A stretch of DNA of 47,579 bases from Patescibacteria group bacterium. GTDB lineage: Bacteria; Patescibacteriota; Minisyncoccia; Phycocordibacterales; Phycocordibacteraceae. Below the pieces are notes generated by a model. The model ran no database searches. It saw only the letters and a program-made list of their open reading frames with translations, and was not told the origin of the DNA. The stretch covers positions 1 to 47,579 of the forward strand of contig JAGWYL010000004.1 in the NCBI GenBank assembly GCA_018969385.1, in the 5' to 3' direction. Within the stretch, counting starts at the first letter, position 1; each line of letters begins with the position of its first letter. Both the position numbers and the translations under genes were made by a program. This document shows positions 39,301-47,579 of the stretch, one piece after another.

Positions 39301-42300
39301 AGAGCGAACCGGCGGTGCGTCCGAAGTCTTCCGGATAGTAGAGGTCGCTCGCGAGCGCGGGCAGGTGCCGGAAGGTCCCGGCAGTCGTCGCGCGCACATA
39401 GTATTCGTACGAATAGGTCCCGGGCGCCACGTCTTCGGCGAAGAGGAAGAGCCGGTCGTCAAGGAGCTCCCGATAATCGGGGATGAACGGCTGATAGATG
39501 ACTCCCGGCGCGCTCGCCGTCGTCTCCGCCGTGCCGAATCCGAAGCCGCTGAAGATATTCCGCAGCAATCCGGAGAAGAAGCTTCCGGAAGCGGGTGCGG
39601 GAGCGCCCGGCGCGGACTGGTCCGCGCCGGCGCTTGCCGCGCCCGAAAGGGTCGTCTGGTCTTCCGTCGCGAGGTTGAAATCGACGAGCTCGAATCCTGC
39701 CGGGATGTAATCCTCCACGGAGAACAGGTGGTGCTCCTTCGGCAGGACGATGGTGAGCACGCCGCGCACGACGTCTCCCACCTTCACGCTCGCAAGCGGA
39801 TGCGCGTCCGCGGTATCCATGAGGCTGTAGAAGTTGCGCGTAATCGCCACCCCCTCGTCGCGCGGAGCAATCTGTTCCGCCGGAAGATAGTACTTGAGGC
39901 TGAGGTCGTAGTAGAACGTGTCCGGCGCGGACGTATGGTCGGCCTTCGTGAAAGTGAGCGGCTCGAGCGCGCCGATGACGAGCTTGGTTATCGGCAGGAA
40001 GGCCGTCACGGGCGTGAGGATGTTTTGCTTCGTGAAATCGGTCGACGATACCGTCGTACCGCCGAGCTTCGTCGTGAGCGTGAAATCGGACTTTGTCTCC
40101 TGCTTCCAGGCGACGTACCGGGAGAGCGCATCGAGCGCGGCCACCGACGCGTTCGTCGAACCCCACGACCCGTCGCTCGCGCGGCTCGCGATCAGCCAGC
40201 GTATGAGGTTGTCCGTCTCGGCGTATGCGCGGTGGTCCGCGGTAAGCGCCGCGATGAGGAGCGCCGTGTCCTTCTCGGACGTCTCGTAGTACTGCCAGTC
40301 GAAATGCGTCGGATCGGGCTTCACGTATGCGCCGCGCGAATCGATGTCCACGCGGTTGAGGAGCGCCGCGAACGCCGCATCCTTGAACGCCGAGGACGTG
40401 CCGCCGCCCGCGGAAAGGAGCGCGAGGTAGCCGAGCGTCTCGCTCGACGCGGTGTCGCTCAGGTAGGCGCCGTTCGCGCGTGCGGTCACGGCACTAAGGA
40501 GACCGGAGAAAGCGGCGGAGCCGGCGTCGGCGCGGGAGAGCACGTACGCCATGAGGATGAGCGTATCCGTATCGCCGCGATTCTCGTACACGGGCACCTG
40601 CCGGTACAGGTACCGGACCGCGGCGTCCATGACATCCTTCCGGACGGCGTATCCCGCGCTCTTCACGGTCACGAGCGAATCGAGTACCGCGATAGTAAGC
40701 GCTGGGTCGGCGCGCATGCCCTTGTAGTAGGAGAAGCCGCCGTCGACGGTCTGATTGTCGTACACGAGGGCGAGACCGGCGGCCACGGCCTGGTCGGGAG
40801 TGTAGCTCGTGCCGTTGAATATGACGGAGGGCGGGGTTTTCCAAACGCCCGCGGCAGCATACGTCTTCTCGGCTATCGCGATGGCGGAAAGCTTGCTCGC
40901 GAGCTGTTCGGAACAGCCGAGCGGATAGGCGAAGAGATACTGAAGCGCATCCGTGAGATACACGGCGAGCGTCGCGCTCGTGCGGACGGTGAGTCCGCCG
41001 CGGTCCGTGAGCACGTTGCCGGGCACGTAGAGGTATTCCGCGGTGCTCGTCGCGGATGTCGAACCCTCCGTGGCGACGGATTCGTACGTCGTGTTCTCGG
41101 TTATCGGAATCTTCTGCTCGACCGTATCGTCGTATGCGGCGTTCTTCGCCGAAAGCGTGAAATCATGCGTGCCGCTCGTCATCGCGAGCGGCGCGAGCAC
41201 CTTGAAGTAGACCGCAGTCGAACCGCCCGCCGGAATGGTCTTGCGGGTGCTCCAATCGCCTTCCTGCGTGAGCGTCGGGCTCGCGAGCGAGACGTCGAGC
41301 GTCTCTGGCTGCGCCGTCTGGTTGAAGATGGTCGCGCCGAGCCAGAACTCGTCTCCGGGCACCACGAAGCGCGGCGCGATGGGGACGGTCATGACATCCT
41401 TCTGCGCGACCACCTGCGTATAATCGACGCCGACTTTCGTATCCTTGGTGATGCCGACCGATTCGATCTGCCACTTGGTGAGGTTGTCGGGAAGCGTGAA
41501 CGACACGTGCGCCGTGCCCGAAGCGTCCGTGATGACGTCCGCCTGCCAGAACGCCGTATCCTTGAATTCGCCGCGCTTGTGCGTCGCAAGATCCGCGGGG
41601 TTCCCGCCGCCGCCGCCCTTCGTGCCGGTTGGAATCGGCATTTCCGCGAGGAGGTTCTTCACGTTGGTCTCCGCGGAAACCGTGAGCGGGAACCCGTCAT
41701 AGAAGAAGACGAGCGGGTCCTTCTTCGGATTGCCCGCGAGCGCGAGCACGGAAAGGTCCGCGACGGCGACCGAGACGTCGGCGGGAACGGCCCGTCCGAG
41801 CGCGTCCGTCGTCCGCACCGTGAGGTTCACCTGCTCTCCCGGGAGGTAGGTCTGCTTGTCCGTCGTCACATTCACGGTAAGCGCGTCCTGCGCGCGGTCG
41901 ACCGTGTATTCAAGCTGGCCGAACTTTACTCCCGGGTCCGGCGAAAGGAGCACGACGGATGCGTACACGTTCGGCGCGTACTCGGCGGTCACCGGGAAGC
42001 TGTATTCGTAGATGCTCTGCGTGAGGTCGACGACGTCATACGTGAAGATGCGCCCGCGTTCGATGGTGATGAGCGCCTTCGCGTGAGGATACGGATTCTG
42101 GATTACGAACTTCGCCGTATCGCCCACTTTCACGTTCGGATTCTCCGCGGTGAGGTTCAGCGTCGCGTTGTTCGTCTCGGCCACCGCAACATTGCCCGCG
42201 CCGTAGACGTACACTTCGGTCGTGCTCTTCACGGCGTTGCCGCGGCTGTCCTTCCCCATGGCGTCTATCTCGTACTCTCCGGACTTCGCGAGCGTAAGCG

Positions 42301-45300
42301 ATTCGCCCCCGTCTCCCGAGCCGTTCGTGGAATAGGTCTTCGTCGAGACCGGCGTGAGCGTGCGGTCCGGACGATTGTAATAGCCGCCGTCCACTTCCTG
42401 CCGCTTGGAGGAGAGCCAATCCACCTTGTTCACCGTGACGGTGATGTTCGATTCGGAGACCGGCTTGCCGGACGTATCGACCGTCTTGAGGCGCAGGTTG
42501 AACGGCTGGTTCACGCCGACGAACGACGGGTCCGCCGCTACGCCGAGGTAGTACTCGCCCCGATGCACGATGAACGACTTCTCGAAGCTGACGGATTTCC
42601 CCTGCGCGTCGTGAATGGTTCCGTGGAAGACGAATATCTTGCTCCGGTCGCCGTCCGTGCCCTGGTAGAGGCTCCCGAAATCGAGCGGGAGCGAGACCGA
42701 GGTCTGCCCGTTCGCGTCGAGCGTCGCCTTGCCGCTCTTGAGATACGTATCGCCGTAGCCGCATCCGTAGCAGGTGTACCAGCCGCTGCCGAAACTGAAG
42801 TAGCGGTCGGTATAGCGGTCGAAGTAGTAATCCTGGGACGTGACGGTGTAGTCGAGCGTGCCGCCGTTAAGCGGGACGCCGAAGTAGTACTTTCCGGAAA
42901 TGGAGATGTCCGCCGTGTCCCCCGCGACGTATTCGTCCTTGTTCGTCGTCGCCGCGGCCTCGAACGCCGCCGCGGAATAGTCCTCGACATTGAACTCGGC
43001 GTAGCCGTTCCTCGCGGATATGGAATACGTCCCGAGCGGCGCGTCCGCGGGAAGCGTGAGGTCCGTGGTGAAAGTCCCGTACTCGTTCATCGGAACGTTC
43101 TGGGTAAGGACGACGTTGCCGCGGCTGTCATCGACCTCGACCTTCACGTCGTTCTGCCGGAATATCTGGAAGAGGCCGTCGAAGTTCACGCGATAGAGGC
43201 CCTTGAGGTGCACCGTCTGGCCGGGACGGTATATGGGGCGGTCCGTATAGATATAGGTGCTTTCCGTCTGGTACGCGCTCTGCCAGCTTCCCTGCGAAAG
43301 CGTGTCCGCCCACGGCGAAATGATCGCCGTGTCGTTCCCGGACGTCACCGTTGCCCCCGCGACGTCCGCGATGAGCGGGAACTCGGCGAAGCCGTTCGCG
43401 TCGGTCGCGTTCGTGCCGGCGCGCACGATCGGAGCGTCCGTGCTGGTCGGGTCGGTCGAACGGTAGACGGAGACCGACGCGGCGGGTACGGCATCGAGCG
43501 TCGTCGCGTTCGTGACCCAGTACACCGAGCCGCGCGTATCGGCCGGCGTCAGATTCGGCACGTCCGGAAGATAGTCATACGAGGTCCACTTCACGCGGTT
43601 ATCGGTGACCGAGAGATTCGTGACGGAGAGGTACGTGCGCGCATAGAGCGGCTTTCCGCTGTCATCCGTGTAGCTCGGGTTGCTGAATGAGAGCACGTAC
43701 TGCCCGCGCGTATCCGCGAAATAATCGGAGAGGTTCACCTGGAAGAACTGGTTGACCCATTGGTCGTTCGTAAGCGGTATCCGCTTCGTCACGGTCGAAT
43801 CGCACGGCAGCGCACTGTCCGGCACCGTGCTCACCTCGGAAGGCTGCGCGGCGAGGAGGCGGACCATGGCTTCGGGACTCACCTTGCAGAGGTAGAGGTC
43901 CGCATAGCCGAAATTCTCCGTCGCGTACGTGAGCGTCGTGCGTCCCGGCGTCGTGACGTCGTATATCTTCTGCAGGTTCTGGAACCGCAGATAGAATTTC
44001 GGCGCGGGCCCCGTCTTGAGCGAAAACGCGAACGAAGCCGTCTGGCCGAACACGTCCGTGACGGTGCCGGTGAGCGAGTACGGGGTGAGCGGCAGGAGGC
44101 CGTAGTGGATGCGGTTCACGTACTGCCCCACCGCGCAGGGCGGGTTCTTCTCGTACTGGTTGGCGGTCTCTAGGTACGGGTTATCCCATCGCCCGAAGAC
44201 CATGTAGCGGTCCGCATGGAAATTCTTATGGAAGGTCGTCGCGTCCTCGCTCGCCAAGGGCGCGTTCGTGCAGAGCACGAGGTCGCTCACGCTCGCGTTT
44301 CCGTCTCCGGTCGCCGGTACGCTTTGCACTATGGCAAGCGCCGGGTACGCGGAAAGGTTCACCGTGAACGGCCTCGCGTTCACCTCAAAGCCCGCGGCGT
44401 TCACGAGCTTGGCGAACGTTATCGGCACCTGCTCGCCGCGCGTAAACGCGTTCGGGTCGAAGGTGAATATGAGCTGCGAAGCGTCGTCCACCTTGATGCA
44501 GTTGCTCGAGGAGAACCAGCTCGTGTCGCCGCCCACGCATTTCTGTCCGTATGCGACGCGCTTCAGTCCCTTCGCCTGTATGGAACTCTTGCCGAGGTCG
44601 ATATCCTCGTAGAAAGAGAGCGTGACCGTCCCCGACGGGTCGAAGAGCGCCGCCGATGCGAGGTCCGTCTTATCCGACTGCGCCGTGACGCCCTCGAGCA
44701 CCGGGCTCGCGGTCACGGTGGTGGTCACCGCGGGCGCGAGGAACGTTCCGGAAAGCGCGATGTCGCCGCCGACCGGGTACGCCGTGTTCACGGAAACGGC
44801 GTACGTCGCGGAGAAATCCCAGACGTTCGCATGGCCGCCGAGCGTGTTCTTCGGGAAGACGCGGAGTATCGAGCGGTCTTCGACGCTCTGGTACGCGTTC
44901 GCGGCGGCATTCCATACGGACTTCGTGCCATACGTCGCCGCAGCGGGAATCTTCCGGTTGGTCGCCGTGTCGGTGATGGTCACCTCCGGCGCCGTCTTCT
45001 GGAGGTCTATCGGCTGGTTGAAGGAGAAATCCACGGGCTGGTCGTACACGATGGTATCCGCGGTCGCGTGATCGAGCCGCAGCGCTTTCGTCGTGAACTC
45101 GTACGTCTTCGCAGGTATGGAGAGCCCGTCCATCGAGACGAGGCTCGAGGGTATCGAGACGCGGTAGTGCGCCGAACCGAAAAGCGAGCCGTGCGGAATG
45201 AACTGCAGCGTCCTCGTGCTTATCCACTTGAATTTCCCGGGCGTCGCGGGCGTGATGACGACGGGCACGTTCGCGGCGCCCGATTCGGATAACGTCGTGA

Positions 45301-45874
45301 GCGGAACCATCGGGCGGTTGAAGACTATCGTGATGGCGGAATCGAGGTCCGCCTCCGCCGAGGCGGACGGGAAGACGCTCTCCACGGCGGGGTCGGCGTC
45401 GACGACGAAATCCTTCGAGAGCGTGCCGCTCGCCGCGGCGAGCGTGACCTCGTAGTGCTGGCCGAGGTCGAGCGCGGCATCCGGCTTGAACACCACCGCG
45501 TCGGGAAGCGGAGAATCGACCCACTGCCCCTTGATGGCGGGCGCGAACGAGACGTCCGCCGCGGCGCCCGCTTTCAAAACTCCCGTCGGCAGGTTCACGA
45601 TGATCGCGCCGTGCTGCGATATCTTGTCGTTCACGAGCGTGTACACCTGCACGTAATTCGTCTTCGGGACGAAGAAGGAGATGCCGCCGGAGAAGGCGCC
45701 CGCGACGAGTACGATGAGGAGGACGGCGAGCAGGATGCCCCCGGCGAAAAACGCCGACCTGCGCGGATGCGCCCGGAACCGCGCCTTGAGGGCTTCGAAG
45801 CGGGACACAGGCGGCAGAGGCGCCGGGAGCGGTGCGGGGAGTGGCGGACGTGCAAGCGTATCCGGCTGGTCCAT
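39284..45874 (-). CDS. bacterial alpha-2-macroglobulin with thioester (YfhM-like)
   Basis: 2196 aa from ATG 45874, which is 10 bases after TACAGT. The N-terminus has a Pro-rich cytoplasmic head and one membrane anchor (about 45-65, GILLAVLLIVLVAGAFSG), so it is tethered rather than lipidated. Macroglobulin beta domains fill the first two thirds, including the MG2-like YTDRPIYRPGQTVHLKGLYR. The thioester motif is GCSEQ with C1654 and Q1657 in YPLGCSEQLASKL, followed by an alpha-helical thioester domain and the C-terminal receptor-binding-like end. Such proteins snare proteases that cleave the bait region. It faces the PBP1C-like gene. Confidence 0.92.
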   Translation of the reverse strand: MDQPDTLARPPLPAPLPAPLPPVSRFEALKARFRAHPRRSAFFAGGILLAVLLIVLVAGAFSGGISFFVPKTNYVQVYTLVNDKISQHGAIIVNLPTGVLKAGAAADVSFAPAIKGQWVDSPLPDAVVFKPDAALDLGQHYEVTLAAASGTLSKDFVVDADPAVESVFPSASAEADLDSAITIVFNRPMVPLTTLSESGAANVPVVITPATPGKFKWISTRTLQFIPHGSLFGSAHYRVSIPSSLVSMDGLSIPAKTYEFTTKALRLDHATADTIVYDQPVDFSFNQPIDLQKTAPEVTITDTATNRKIPAAATYGTKSVWNAAANAYQSVEDRSILRVFPKNTLGGHANVWDFSATYAVSVNTAYPVGGDIALSGTFLAPAVTTTVTASPVLEGVTAQSDKTDLASAALFDPSGTVTLSFYEDIDLGKSSIQAKGLKRVAYGQKCVGGDTSWFSSSNCIKVDDASQLIFTFDPNAFTRGEQVPITFAKLVNAAGFEVNARPFTVNLSAYPALAIVQSVPATGDGNASVSDLVLCTNAPLASEDATTFHKNFHADRYMVFGRWDNPYLETANQYEKNPPCAVGQYVNRIHYGLLPLTPYSLTGTVTDVFGQTASFAFSLKTGPAPKFYLRFQNLQKIYDVTTPGRTTLTYATENFGYADLYLCKVSPEAMVRLLAAQPSEVSTVPDSALPCDSTVTKRIPLTNDQWVNQFFQVNLSDYFADTRGQYVLSFSNPSYTDDSGKPLYARTYLSVTNLSVTDNRVKWTSYDYLPDVPNLTPADTRGSVYWVTNATTLDAVPAASVSVYRSTDPTSTDAPIVRAGTNATDANGFAEFPLIADVAGATVTSGNDTAIISPWADTLSQGSWQSAYQTESTYIYTDRPIYRPGQTVHLKGLYRVNFDGLFQIFRQNDVKVEVDDSRGNVVLTQNVPMNEYGTFTTDLTLPADAPLGTYSISARNGYAEFNVEDYSAAAFEAAATTNKDEYVAGDTADISISGKYYFGVPLNGGTLDYTVTSQDYYFDRYTDRYFSFGSGWYTCYGCGYGDTYLKSGKATLDANGQTSVSLPLDFGSLYQGTDGDRSKIFVFHGTIHDAQGKSVSFEKSFIVHRGEYYLGVAADPSFVGVNQPFNLRLKTVDTSGKPVSESNITVTVNKVDWLSSKRQEVDGGYYNRPDRTLTPVSTKTYSTNGSGDGGESLTLAKSGEYEIDAMGKDSRGNAVKSTTEVYVYGAGNVAVAETNNATLNLTAENPNVKVGDTAKFVIQNPYPHAKALITIERGRIFTYDVVDLTQSIYEYSFPVTAEYAPNVYASVVLLSPDPGVKFGQLEYTVDRAQDALTVNVTTDKQTYLPGEQVNLTVRTTDALGRAVPADVSVAVADLSVLALAGNPKKDPLVFFYDGFPLTVSAETNVKNLLAEMPIPTGTKGGGGGNPADLATHKRGEFKDTAFWQADVITDASGTAHVSFTLPDNLTKWQIESVGITKDTKVGVDYTQVVAQKDVMTVPIAPRFVVPGDEFWLGATIFNQTAQPETLDVSLASPTLTQEGDWSTRKTIPAGGSTAVYFKVLAPLAMTSGTHDFTLSAKNAAYDDTVEQKIPITENTTYESVATEGSTSATSTAEYLYVPGNVLTDRGGLTVRTSATLAVYLTDALQYLFAYPLGCSEQLASKLSAIAIAEKTYAAAGVWKTPPSVIFNGTSYTPDQAVAAGLALVYDNQTVDGGFSYYKGMRADPALTIAVLDSLVTVKSAGYAVRKDVMDAAVRYLYRQVPVYENRGDTDTLILMAYVLSRADAGSAAFSGLLSAVTARANGAYLSDTASSETLGYLALLSAGGGTSSAFKDAAFAALLNRVDIDSRGAYVKPDPTHFDWQYYETSEKDTALLIAALTADHRAYAETDNLIRWLIASRASDGSWGSTNASVAALDALSRYVAWKQETKSDFTLTTKLGGTTVSSTDFTKQNILTPVTAFLPITKLVIGALEPLTFTKADHTSAPDTFYYDLSLKYYLPAEQIAPRDEGVAITRNFYSLMDTADAHPLASVKVGDVVRGVLTIVLPKEHHLFSVEDYIPAGFELVDFNLATEDQTTLSGAASAGADQSAPGAPAPASGSFFSGLLRNIFSGFGFGTAETTASAPGVIYQPFIPDYRELLDDRLFLFAEDVAPGTYSYEYYVRATTAGTFRHLPALASDLYYPEDFGRTAGSLFTVSQ

Positions 45875-45884
45875 GGACCTTCTC

Positions 45885-45890
45885 ACTGTA
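45885..45890 (-). promoter_or_regulatory. -10 of the macroglobulin gene
   Basis: TACAGT on the minus strand, 10 bases before ATG 45874, in the 57-bp gap after the LDT-carboxypeptidase gene. Confidence 0.45.
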
Positions 45891-45931
45891 GCAGTTGAAA
45901 GCGGAAGCGAGTAGGGTTATCAACCGCAGGA

Positions 45932-47398
45932 CTATTCGGGAATCTTTCGATACCCTGATTCCGCAGCGCACGAAGTGCACGCGGTGCCAAGGAGCGCGGC
46001 TCCCTTCTTCGCCGACTGCTCGAACCAGTCGGCGAGTTTCGTCGTATCGGCGCCGTAGTCTTCGGACTTGAGGACGATGATGGCCACGCGCCGCGTGACG
46101 CCGTTCACCGGCACGGAAAAGACGGAGGTCATCGTATCGCCCGCGGCGCCCGTCTTCCCCACCTTTCCGCCGATGAAGTCGGAGGAGCCGGAGAATATAT
46201 TGAAATTGTTGATGCGGAAGACGTCCCCGCTGTCCGCATAGAGCGTCTTCGACGGCGTGCGGGTGATGTTCCAGATGAATGACTTCTTATCCGCAAGATA
46301 CGTCGCGAGGCGGAAGAGGTCGTCCGGCGTGGAAACGTTTCCGGAAGAGACGCCGCTCGGGTCCGCATAGTGCGTCGACTGCATGCCGAGCGATTTCGCG
46401 GTCGCGTTCATCCAGGAGACGAAGTTCGCCGTGCCGTACTGCGCCGCCAGCCGGTCGGCGATGGCGTTGTTGGATTCCATAAGGAGCGGATAGAGCAGGT
46501 CGCCGACGACGAAGGTCTCCTGCGTCCTGTCGGCGCTCGCCGCTTCGTGGAGCATCTCGCCCTTGGTGACCGTGACGGGATTGTTGAACATGATGGTCTC
46601 GTTCGCGACGAGCGCCGTCATGAGTTTCGTGAGCGAAGCGATGGGACGCGGCTCTTCCGCGTTGCGGTCGAGGTACACGTCGCCGGTATCCACGTCCGCC
46701 ACGAGGTATGAGGCTGCCGTGACGTCCGGCGCCGGGACGGCGGCAAGCACGAGCGGCGTCGAAGACGCCGCCACGGACGGGTCGTACACGAAGATGCCGG
46801 TTCCCGTATCGGCGAACGCGTAGACCTTCCGCGCGTCATCCGTGCTCAAGCGGATGCAGCCGCCCGAATAATCCGGATTGACCGGCGAGCCGTCCGTGTA
46901 GTACGGCCATCCGTGGATGAAGTAGTTCCCGTAGAATTGCATGCTGTACGGCATGTGCACTTGCTCCTGCTTGTTGAAGTGGTCCGCCTGTTTCGCGAGC
47001 ACGCTGTAGAAACCGGACGGGGTCTCATAGGGCGAACCGGGTTTCCCTTTCGTGAGGATGGGATACTCGGCGACCTCGGCGCCATCCTGGTAGAGCGCGA
47101 GCGTCATATCCTGCAAGTCCGCGGCGACGAACTTCCCCGTCTGCGGAACGGCGTCCGCGATGGTGAGCGAGCCGATGATGCGCTCGGGCGTCGTCGTCGC
47201 GAGCGGGAGCGCGGGCCCGGACGGCGACGCCGCCGTTTCCCGCACCACGACGAGCGCAGGCGCGGGCGTATGGAGGGCGACGGCGTATGAAAGCGCCGCG
47301 CGGCCGAACAGCACGGCCACCGCGCAGGCGAGCAGGAGCTTCATAGCGAAACGGAATCCTTTCCAATCGAAAGAGTGGCCGAGACCCGACATATACAT
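45932..47398 (-). CDS. L,D-transpeptidase / D,D-carboxypeptidase fusion
   Basis: 488 aa from ATG 47398, chosen because TATACT ends 10 bases upstream; ATG 47344 is an alternative. A membrane anchor is at about 19-40. Residues about 85-205 are a YkuD domain with YFIHGWPYYTDGS and the catalytic SGGCIRLS (C181; the usual SHGC has Gly for His). Residues about 225-460 are a D-Ala-D-Ala carboxypeptidase (PBP5/6 type): S255-L-T-K258, S-N-N in LLMESNNAIADRLA, and K415-T-G in GKVGKTGAAG. The C-terminal end has a C-x-x-C. One chain would both trim and 3-3 crosslink peptidoglycan stems. It is the first gene of the wall cluster on this strand. Confidence 0.9.
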   Translation of the reverse strand: MYMSGLGHSFDWKGFRFAMKLLLACAVAVLFGRAALSYAVALHTPAPALVVVRETAASPSGPALPLATTTPERIIGSLTIADAVPQTGKFVAADLQDMTLALYQDGAEVAEYPILTKGKPGSPYETPSGFYSVLAKQADHFNKQEQVHMPYSMQFYGNYFIHGWPYYTDGSPVNPDYSGGCIRLSTDDARKVYAFADTGTGIFVYDPSVAASSTPLVLAAVPAPDVTAASYLVADVDTGDVYLDRNAEEPRPIASLTKLMTALVANETIMFNNPVTVTKGEMLHEAASADRTQETFVVGDLLYPLLMESNNAIADRLAAQYGTANFVSWMNATAKSLGMQSTHYADPSGVSSGNVSTPDDLFRLATYLADKKSFIWNITRTPSKTLYADSGDVFRINNFNIFSGSSDFIGGKVGKTGAAGDTMTSVFSVPVNGVTRRVAIIVLKSEDYGADTTKLADWFEQSAKKGAALLGTACTSCAAESGYRKIPE

Positions 47399-47408
47399 AT
47401 ATAGGTGC

Positions 47409-47414
47409 AGTATA
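47409..47414 (-). promoter_or_regulatory. -10 of the LDT-carboxypeptidase gene
   Basis: TATACT on the minus strand, 10 bases before ATG 47398. The 47415-47541 stretch holds no gene that I can support. Confidence 0.55.
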
Positions 47415-47541
47415 TCGCACCGACACGCCCGCGACGCTCGGAATCGCAGCGCGGGCGAAGCGTCCTTCGCGCTTCCCACGCGTCCTTTTGTCGTCGGGAA
47501 GCGCGCGAAGGAGTAGCCGGCGGGTGGAAGTCCATAGTTCT

Positions 47542-47579
47542 CCGAAGAAACATACCGATATATCGGTATGTTTCTTCGG
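47542..47579. repeat. perfect 38-bp palindrome at the window edge
   Basis: Two 19-bp arms with no spacer (left arm CCGAAGAAACATACCGATA). It ends exactly at the window edge and may continue. It is upstream of the LDT-carboxypeptidase promoter. Confidence 0.8.

Noticed and set aside
39278-43690. 1470-codon open frame on the plus strand opposite the macroglobulin gene
   Set aside because: Arg/Glu/His-rich low-complexity product typical of an antisense frame in high-GC DNA; the minus-strand protein has clear domains and a thioester motif.

Overview
The window looks like a GC-rich chromosomal segment of a candidate-phyla-radiation bacterium (Patescibacteria, probably a Parcubacteria-type lineage). 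This is inference from gene content: five paralogous two-helix pilin-like proteins of the T4SS-pilin type, a PaaX/Cas2-like small protein, a eukaryote-type class I aldolase, an SPFH protein with the shape common in that group, and many start codons lying 5-11 bases after a -10 hexamer, so that mRNAs should be almost leaderless. TGA is used as a stop (lepB and others), so the code is standard. No rRNA, CRISPR array or plasmid/phage replication gene is seen.

Layout. 1-480: four tRNAs (Cys-GCA, Leu-UAA, Lys-CUU, Leu-UAG). 487-1413: an intact IS481/IS3-like insertion sequence. 1548-3728: SPFH protein plus a membrane protein under a clear sigma-70-type promoter. 3832-7269 (minus): membrane-anchored solute-binding protein followed by five pilin-like genes. 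7289-10129: methyltransferase, gpsA and three small helical proteins, two of them paralogues. 10233-10910: a PaaX/Cas2-like gene bracketed by two matching 36-bp palindromes. 10945-15421 (minus): YqfO-like protein, retropepsin-like protease with a small partner, gyrA, a membrane protein and an MBL hydrolase. 15438-16230: mostly non-coding, with a 44-codon ORF and a structured RNA candidate. 16312-19724: rpsA, an unknown protein, an alpha/beta hydrolase carrying an in-frame palindrome, and pth. 19810-26658 (plus): small unknown protein, lepB, a degenerate HisRS-like protein, rpsU, ybeY, ftsA, ftsZ, trxB. 26664-31824: histidine phosphatase, prs, class I aldolase, inositol-monophosphatase-like protein and a cysteine-synthase-like PLP enzyme. 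31831-37027 (minus): MarR regulator, membrane fusion protein and RND pump. 37177-47398: peptidoglycan block with a PBP1C-like bifunctional PBP, a 2196-aa alpha-2-macroglobulin with intact thioester, and an L,D-transpeptidase/D,D-carboxypeptidase fusion.

How the parts fit. The ftsA-ftsZ pair and the wall-building enzymes show a walled, dividing cell. The pbpC and macroglobulin genes are the pair that, in other bacteria, is proposed to repair the wall and trap attacking proteases. The pilins with a surface binding protein suggest an attachment or uptake apparatus. Conserved housekeeping genes mostly start leaderless, while small lineage-specific genes mostly have Shine-Dalgarno sites.

Most unusual: the PaaX/Cas2-like gene between twin palindromes, a perfect 37-bp palindrome inserted in frame in a hydrolase gene, and a set of long nested inverted repeats in the intergenic spaces, three of which share CCGCTAG in the apical loop.
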